Shown here: piece after piece, positions 4,747 to 7,583 of the stretch | How positions within the stretch are numbered: the first letter of the stretch is position 1 | How the letters are laid out: each line of letters begins with the position of its first letter | Assembly: GCA_946541285.1 (NCBI GenBank) | Contig: CAMNJG010000065.1 | Span: forward strand, 1-7,583 | Direction: 5' to 3' | Length of the DNA: 7,583 bases | DNA from: an uncultured Clostridia bacterium | GTDB taxonomy: Bacteria; Bacillota; Clostridia; Peptostreptococcales; Anaerovoracaceae | Program-made: the position numbers and the translations under genes | Notes under the pieces: model-generated | Told to the model about the DNA's origin: nothing | What the model saw: the letters and a program-made list of their open reading frames with translations, nothing else | Database searches by the model: none

Positions 4747-6432
4747 TTAAATCTTTGTCAGTCCGTCGATATCAGTCAGCACCTGTTTTTCTTTCAGTTT
4801 CGCCTGAGAACGGTTTTTCGCGTAAATGGAAAGATAGAATTTCAGCTTCGGTTCTGTCCCGGAAGGACGGGCGATCAGGATAATCTCTGACGCCAGGCGG
4901 AAACGCAGCACATTGGATTTCGGCAGGCCATCAATCCCCTCACGGTAATCCTTTACTTCTTCGACGTTGAAACCGCCGATCCGCCGCACGCCGGAACGCA
5001 GCACATTCATGATCCTTTCCATCGTAAAGCTGCCTTTGCTGCCTTCAAACTGGTAGGAATACACGCTGTTGAGACAGTAACCGTGTTTCTCATAGATCTG
5101 TTCCAGACGCTGAAGCAGGCTGATTCCACGCGATCTGTGATACGCGAACATGTCACAGATCATCAGCGCGGTTCCCACGCCATCCTTATCCCTCACATGG
5201 GTCCCGGTGAGGTAACCGTAGCTTTCCTCAAAGCCGAGCAGATATGATTCCGGATGTCCGGCCTTTTCCATGGCCGTCATCTGTTCTCCGATGTATTTGA
5301 AGCCAGTGAGTACATTCTGTGTGTGGACGCCGTAGCTTTCCGCGATCCGCTCCGCGATATCTGTCGTAACGATCGTCTTGATCATGACCGGATCCTGCGG
5401 CATGGTTCCACACTCCGTCCGCCTGGAGCAGATATAGTCCAGCAGGAGCATGCCCGTTTCATTCCCACTGAGAAGTACAAACTGTCCCTGTGCATCTCTC
5501 ACCGCGATTCCAATCCGGTCACAGTCCGGGTCCGTCGCCATGACCAGATCCGCTCCATTCCGGTCTGCCAGGGCGAGACCCAGCTGCAGGGCTTCCCGTT
5601 CTTCCGGATTCGGCTTGCGGCATGTCGGGAAATTCCCGTCCGGCTGTTCCTGCTCCGGAACCACCGTAACCTGTGTATAACCGGATTCTTTCAGCGCCCG
5701 CAGTACCGGTCGCAGTCCGGTCCCGTTCAGCGGAGAATACACAATCGCGCAGTCCCGTGGAACCTCTTCTCCGATCAGGCTCTGGTTTTTCACCGTGTCT
5801 GTAAAGGAATCATAGATTTCCTCCGGAATCCACTGAATCATTCCCTGCTCCAGGGCTTTTTCAAACGGCAGCTTCCGGACATCTTCAAACAGATCCGTTT
5901 CGCTGATCGCCTGCTGAATGGCCTCTGCCGCTTCGCTGGTAATCTGACAGCCATCCGCTCCATAGACCTTATAGCCATTGTATTCCGGCGGATTGTGGCT
6001 GGCCGTAATCATTACACCTGCCGCGCAGTCCAGTTGTCTGACTGCGTAAGAGAGCAATGGCACCGGCATGATTTCCCTGTAGATCAGCACCTGAATCCCA
6101 TTGGCCGCGAAAACTTCCGCGGCAGTCCTGCTGAAAAGTTCCGACCGGTTGCGGGAGTCACGGCTTACGGCGATCTTCCGCTTTTCCGGCTCCACTGAGC
6201 GGTTGAGATAATCCGCGAGTCCCTGGGACGCCCGCGCGACTGTATATACATTCATACGGTTGGTGCCGGCTTCCATGATCCCCCGGAGGCCTGCTGTTCC
6301 AAACGTCAGATCTGACGAAAACGCTTCTTCGATCTGTTCTTCACTCATCGTACTGAGGTCAGCAGATACCTCACTGTCAAAGACTCTGTGACACCAGCGT
6401 TCATATTTTTCTCTGATTTCTTCTCTGATCAT
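4747..6432 (-). CDS. pgcA: phosphoglucomutase (alpha-phosphohexomutase, PgcA type)
   Basis: It interconverts glucose 6-phosphate and glucose 1-phosphate in the cytosol, feeding NDP-glucose synthesis. All four family sites are present: TASHNPPEYNGYK with the phosphoserine S145, the Mg loop DPDCDR (D301, D303, D305), the sugar-binding loop GFEESYG (E402, S404), and the phosphate-binding loop ARPSGTEPK (R522, S524, T526). FGTAGLRG at 44-51 marks the branch holding Bacillus PgcA and animal PGM2, which can also act on other sugar phosphates, so phosphomannomutase or phosphopentomutase side activity is possible. I chose 6432 (561 residues), not the in-frame ATG at 6483 inside galE. This start makes a 4-nt ATGA overlap with the galE stop, the usual arrangement for coupled translation, and the protein then begins in the normal family way. 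It is the middle gene of galE-pgcA-rfbA. Confidence 0.95.
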   Translation of the reverse strand: MIREEIREKYERWCHRVFDSEVSADLSTMSEEQIEEAFSSDLTFGTAGLRGIMEAGTNRMNVYTVARASQGLADYLNRSVEPEKRKIAVSRDSRNRSELFSRTAAEVFAANGIQVLIYREIMPVPLLSYAVRQLDCAAGVMITASHNPPEYNGYKVYGADGCQITSEAAEAIQQAISETDLFEDVRKLPFEKALEQGMIQWIPEEIYDSFTDTVKNQSLIGEEVPRDCAIVYSPLNGTGLRPVLRALKESGYTQVTVVPEQEQPDGNFPTCRKPNPEEREALQLGLALADRNGADLVMATDPDCDRIGIAVRDAQGQFVLLSGNETGMLLLDYICSRRTECGTMPQDPVMIKTIVTTDIAERIAESYGVHTQNVLTGFKYIGEQMTAMEKAGHPESYLLGFEESYGYLTGTHVRDKDGVGTALMICDMFAYHRSRGISLLQRLEQIYEKHGYCLNSVYSYQFEGSKGSFTMERIMNVLRSGVRRIGGFNVEEVKDYREGIDGLPKSNVLRFRLASEIILIARPSGTEPKLKFYLSIYAKNRSQAKLKEKQVLTDIDGLTKI

Positions 6433-7448
6433 TTTCCATACCCGTCCGGATTCCTGCTCTGCCAGTTCCAGGCATCCCTGCACATATCGTCCAGATTATA
6501 TTCTGCTTTCCATCCGAGTTCCCTCTCCGCTTTGGAAGGATCGCACCAGTTCGCGTCGATATCGCCCGGTCTTCTCGGTCTGATGGAGTACGGAATGGAT
6601 TTTCCGCACGCTTTCTCAAAGGAACGTACCACTTCCAGGACACTGGAGCCCCGGCCGGTTCCCAGATTATAGATATCCACACCGCAGTTTTCCCGGATTC
6701 GTTTCAGGGCTGCCACATGTCCGTAAGCCAGATCCATGACGTGGACATAGTCTCGCACACCCGTACCGTCCGGAGTATCGTAATCATCCCCAAATACGCC
6801 CAGCTCCTGCAGTTTGCCCACTGCCACCTGTGCCACATACGGAAGAAGATTGTTCGGAATCCCTTTCGGGTCCTCTCCGATCAGCCCGCTCGGATGCGCC
6901 CCGATCGGATTGAAATACCGGAGCAGGACCACATTCCACTCAGGATCACTCGTATGCAGATCGGTCAGGATCTGTTCGATCATCCATTTGGTCCATCCAT
7001 ACGGATTGGAACAGCGCCCTTTCGGCATCTCCTCGGTCAGCGGATTGACCACATTTTCTCCATAGACCGTGGCCGAAGAGCTGAAAATGATATTTTTACA
7101 GCCATGCTTTCTCATCACATCCGCCAGGATCATGGTACTGTTGAGATTGTTGCTGTAATATTCCAGCGGCTTTGCAACAGACTCTCCTACCGCTTTGTAT
7201 CCCGCGAAATGCATCACCGCGTCGATCCCCGGTTCCGCTTCAAAAACATCGTCCAGCTGCTTCGCGTCGCAGACATCGGCGTTATAAAACCGCAGCTCCT
7301 TCCCGGTGATCTGACGGACACGGCGGATGGCTTCCTCACTGGAATTGTACAGATTATCCACAGCCACAACGTCATAGTCCTTCTCCAGCAGCGCTGCGCA
7401 GGTATGGCTCCCGATATAGCCGGCACCTCCGGTCGCTAGTATTTTCAT
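6429..7448 (-). CDS. galE: UDP-glucose 4-epimerase
   Basis: GalE interconverts UDP-glucose and UDP-galactose with bound NAD in the cytosol. It belongs to the extended short-chain dehydrogenase/reductase family. The 339-residue protein has the NAD loop TGGAGYIGSH (6-15), D31-N32 at the end of the second strand, HFAGYKAVGES (80-90), the catalytic triad S125 (SSSATVYG), Y150 and K154 (YGWTK), NPIGAHPSG (180-188), and the C-terminal RRPGDIDANW segment. The residue matching E. coli Tyr299, which limits the sugar pocket, is N300, so activity on N-acetylated UDP-sugars is possible. I chose 7448 because GAGGAG sits 6 nt upstream and the protein then starts directly with the NAD-binding strand. In-frame ATGs at 7469 and 7559 would add unlike-family residues. 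It is the first gene of the operon, behind promoter-like sequence at 7515-7559. Confidence 0.96.
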   Translation of the reverse strand: MKILATGGAGYIGSHTCAALLEKDYDVVAVDNLYNSSEEAIRRVRQITGKELRFYNADVCDAKQLDDVFEAEPGIDAVMHFAGYKAVGESVAKPLEYYSNNLNSTMILADVMRKHGCKNIIFSSSATVYGENVVNPLTEEMPKGRCSNPYGWTKWMIEQILTDLHTSDPEWNVVLLRYFNPIGAHPSGLIGEDPKGIPNNLLPYVAQVAVGKLQELGVFGDDYDTPDGTGVRDYVHVMDLAYGHVAALKRIRENCGVDIYNLGTGRGSSVLEVVRSFEKACGKSIPYSIRPRRPGDIDANWCDPSKAERELGWKAEYNLDDMCRDAWNWQSRNPDGYGK

Positions 7449-7454
7449 ACTGAT

Positions 7455-7460
7455 CTCCTC
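7455..7460 (-). promoter_or_regulatory. ribosome binding site fixing the galE start
   Basis: Read on the - strand, GAGGAG precedes the ATG at 7448 with a 6-nt spacer (ATCAGT). This decides against the longer in-frame starts at 7469 and 7559. Confidence 0.85.
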
Positions 7461-7474
7461 ATTTTTCATCTGCG

Positions 7475-7495
7475 GCGGGCCCGTTTCCGGCCCGC
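7475..7495 (-). repeat. GC-rich hairpin in the galE leader
   Basis: Complementary arms at 7475-7481 and 7489-7495 (GCGGGCC/GGCCCGC) enclose 7 nt. On the - strand the loop contains GAAA and can close as a tetraloop with one bulged G. No T tract follows, so it is not a standard terminator. It lies about 15 nt before the ribosome binding site and may affect mRNA stability or initiation. Confidence 0.5.
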
Positions 7496-7526
7496 TGACT
7501 GTCAGATTATTTCCTTTATATAATCT
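7495..7526 (-). repeat. palindrome and adjacent inverted repeat downstream of galE promoter
   Basis: CTGACTGTCAG (7495-7505) is a perfect palindrome around a central T. Overlapping it, AGATTAT (7504-7510) and ATAATCT (7520-7526) form a 7-bp inverted repeat across a 9-nt spacer. Both lie at or just after the -10 region for galE, where an operator would act. No known regulator motif is recognised. Confidence 0.35.
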
Positions 7527-7559
7527 AATTATTTTAATACTAACTGTTGAAAAATACAA
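7515..7559 (-). promoter_or_regulatory. galE-pgcA-rfbA operon promoter region
   Basis: On the - strand two overlapping candidates each have exact 17-bp spacing. One is TTGTAT (7559-7554) with TAAAAT (7536-7531). The other is TTAGTA (7543-7538) with TATAAA (7520-7515). In both the -10 matches 5 of 6 and the -35 only 3 of 6. The region is strongly AT-rich, unlike its surroundings. Which one is used cannot be told by eye. Confidence 0.55.
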
Positions 7560-7583
7560 TAGACAGTGGGAAACAGAGCAAAG

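Noticed and set aside
5254..6198. 314-codon open frame on the + strand inside pgcA
   Set aside because: Antisense shadow of pgcA, whose four catalytic sites are intact; the translation is arginine-rich with no domain, and no promoter or ribosome binding site is seen.
6717..7439. 240-codon open frame on the + strand inside galE
   Set aside because: Antisense shadow of galE; histidine/isoleucine/arginine-rich translation typical of reverse-read genes.
1..7583. Defence system, CRISPR array, insertion sequence or prophage
   Set aside because: No repeat-spacer pattern, transposase, integrase, terminal inverted repeats or effector-type genes are present; all long genes are metabolic or sugar-transfer enzymes.

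Overview
The window looks like a stretch of chromosome from an anaerobic Bacillota, most likely a Clostridia/Lachnospiraceae-like bacterium. This is inferred from moderate-to-high GC, AGGAGG-type ribosome binding sites, an oxygen-labile-type IlvD, and a PgcA-type phosphoglucomutase with the FGTAGLRG signature. The species cannot be named from the sequence alone. No RNA genes, mobile elements, CRISPR arrays or attachment sites were seen.

Left half, + strand: a structured 159-nt leader precedes ilvD (dihydroxy-acid dehydratase, valine/isoleucine/leucine and pantothenate precursor synthesis). ilvD ends at a GC-rich hairpin that is probably a terminator. A separate promoter with an extended -10 then drives a long (about 154 nt), fold-prone 5' leader and a 104-residue protein with nine cysteines that I do not recognise. 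This gene is followed by two inverted repeats and a strong intrinsic terminator. A GT4-family glycosyltransferase comes next, 49 nt after the terminator stem, with no clear promoter of its own.

Right half, - strand: galE, pgcA and an rfbA-like nucleotidyltransferase form one operon, read right to left from a promoter near 7531-7559. galE and pgcA overlap by ATGA, and pgcA and rfbA are 21 nt apart. The operon converges on the glycosyltransferase, and a bidirectional hairpin terminator at 3787-3830 separates them. Together the three enzymes can convert glucose 6-phosphate to glucose 1-phosphate, then to an NDP-glucose, and interconvert UDP-glucose and UDP-galactose (or related sugars). They therefore supply activated sugars for cell-surface glycans, and the convergent glycosyltransferase could use such donors.

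Most of the window is ordinary metabolism. The parts most worth a second look are the unknown cysteine-rich protein with its leader and upstream direct repeat, the ilvD leader with competing or pseudoknotted pairings, the atypical nucleotide-binding loop of the RfbA-like enzyme in an operon with no rmlBCD in view, and the chain of inverted repeats in front of galE. None of these amounts to a demonstrated new system.
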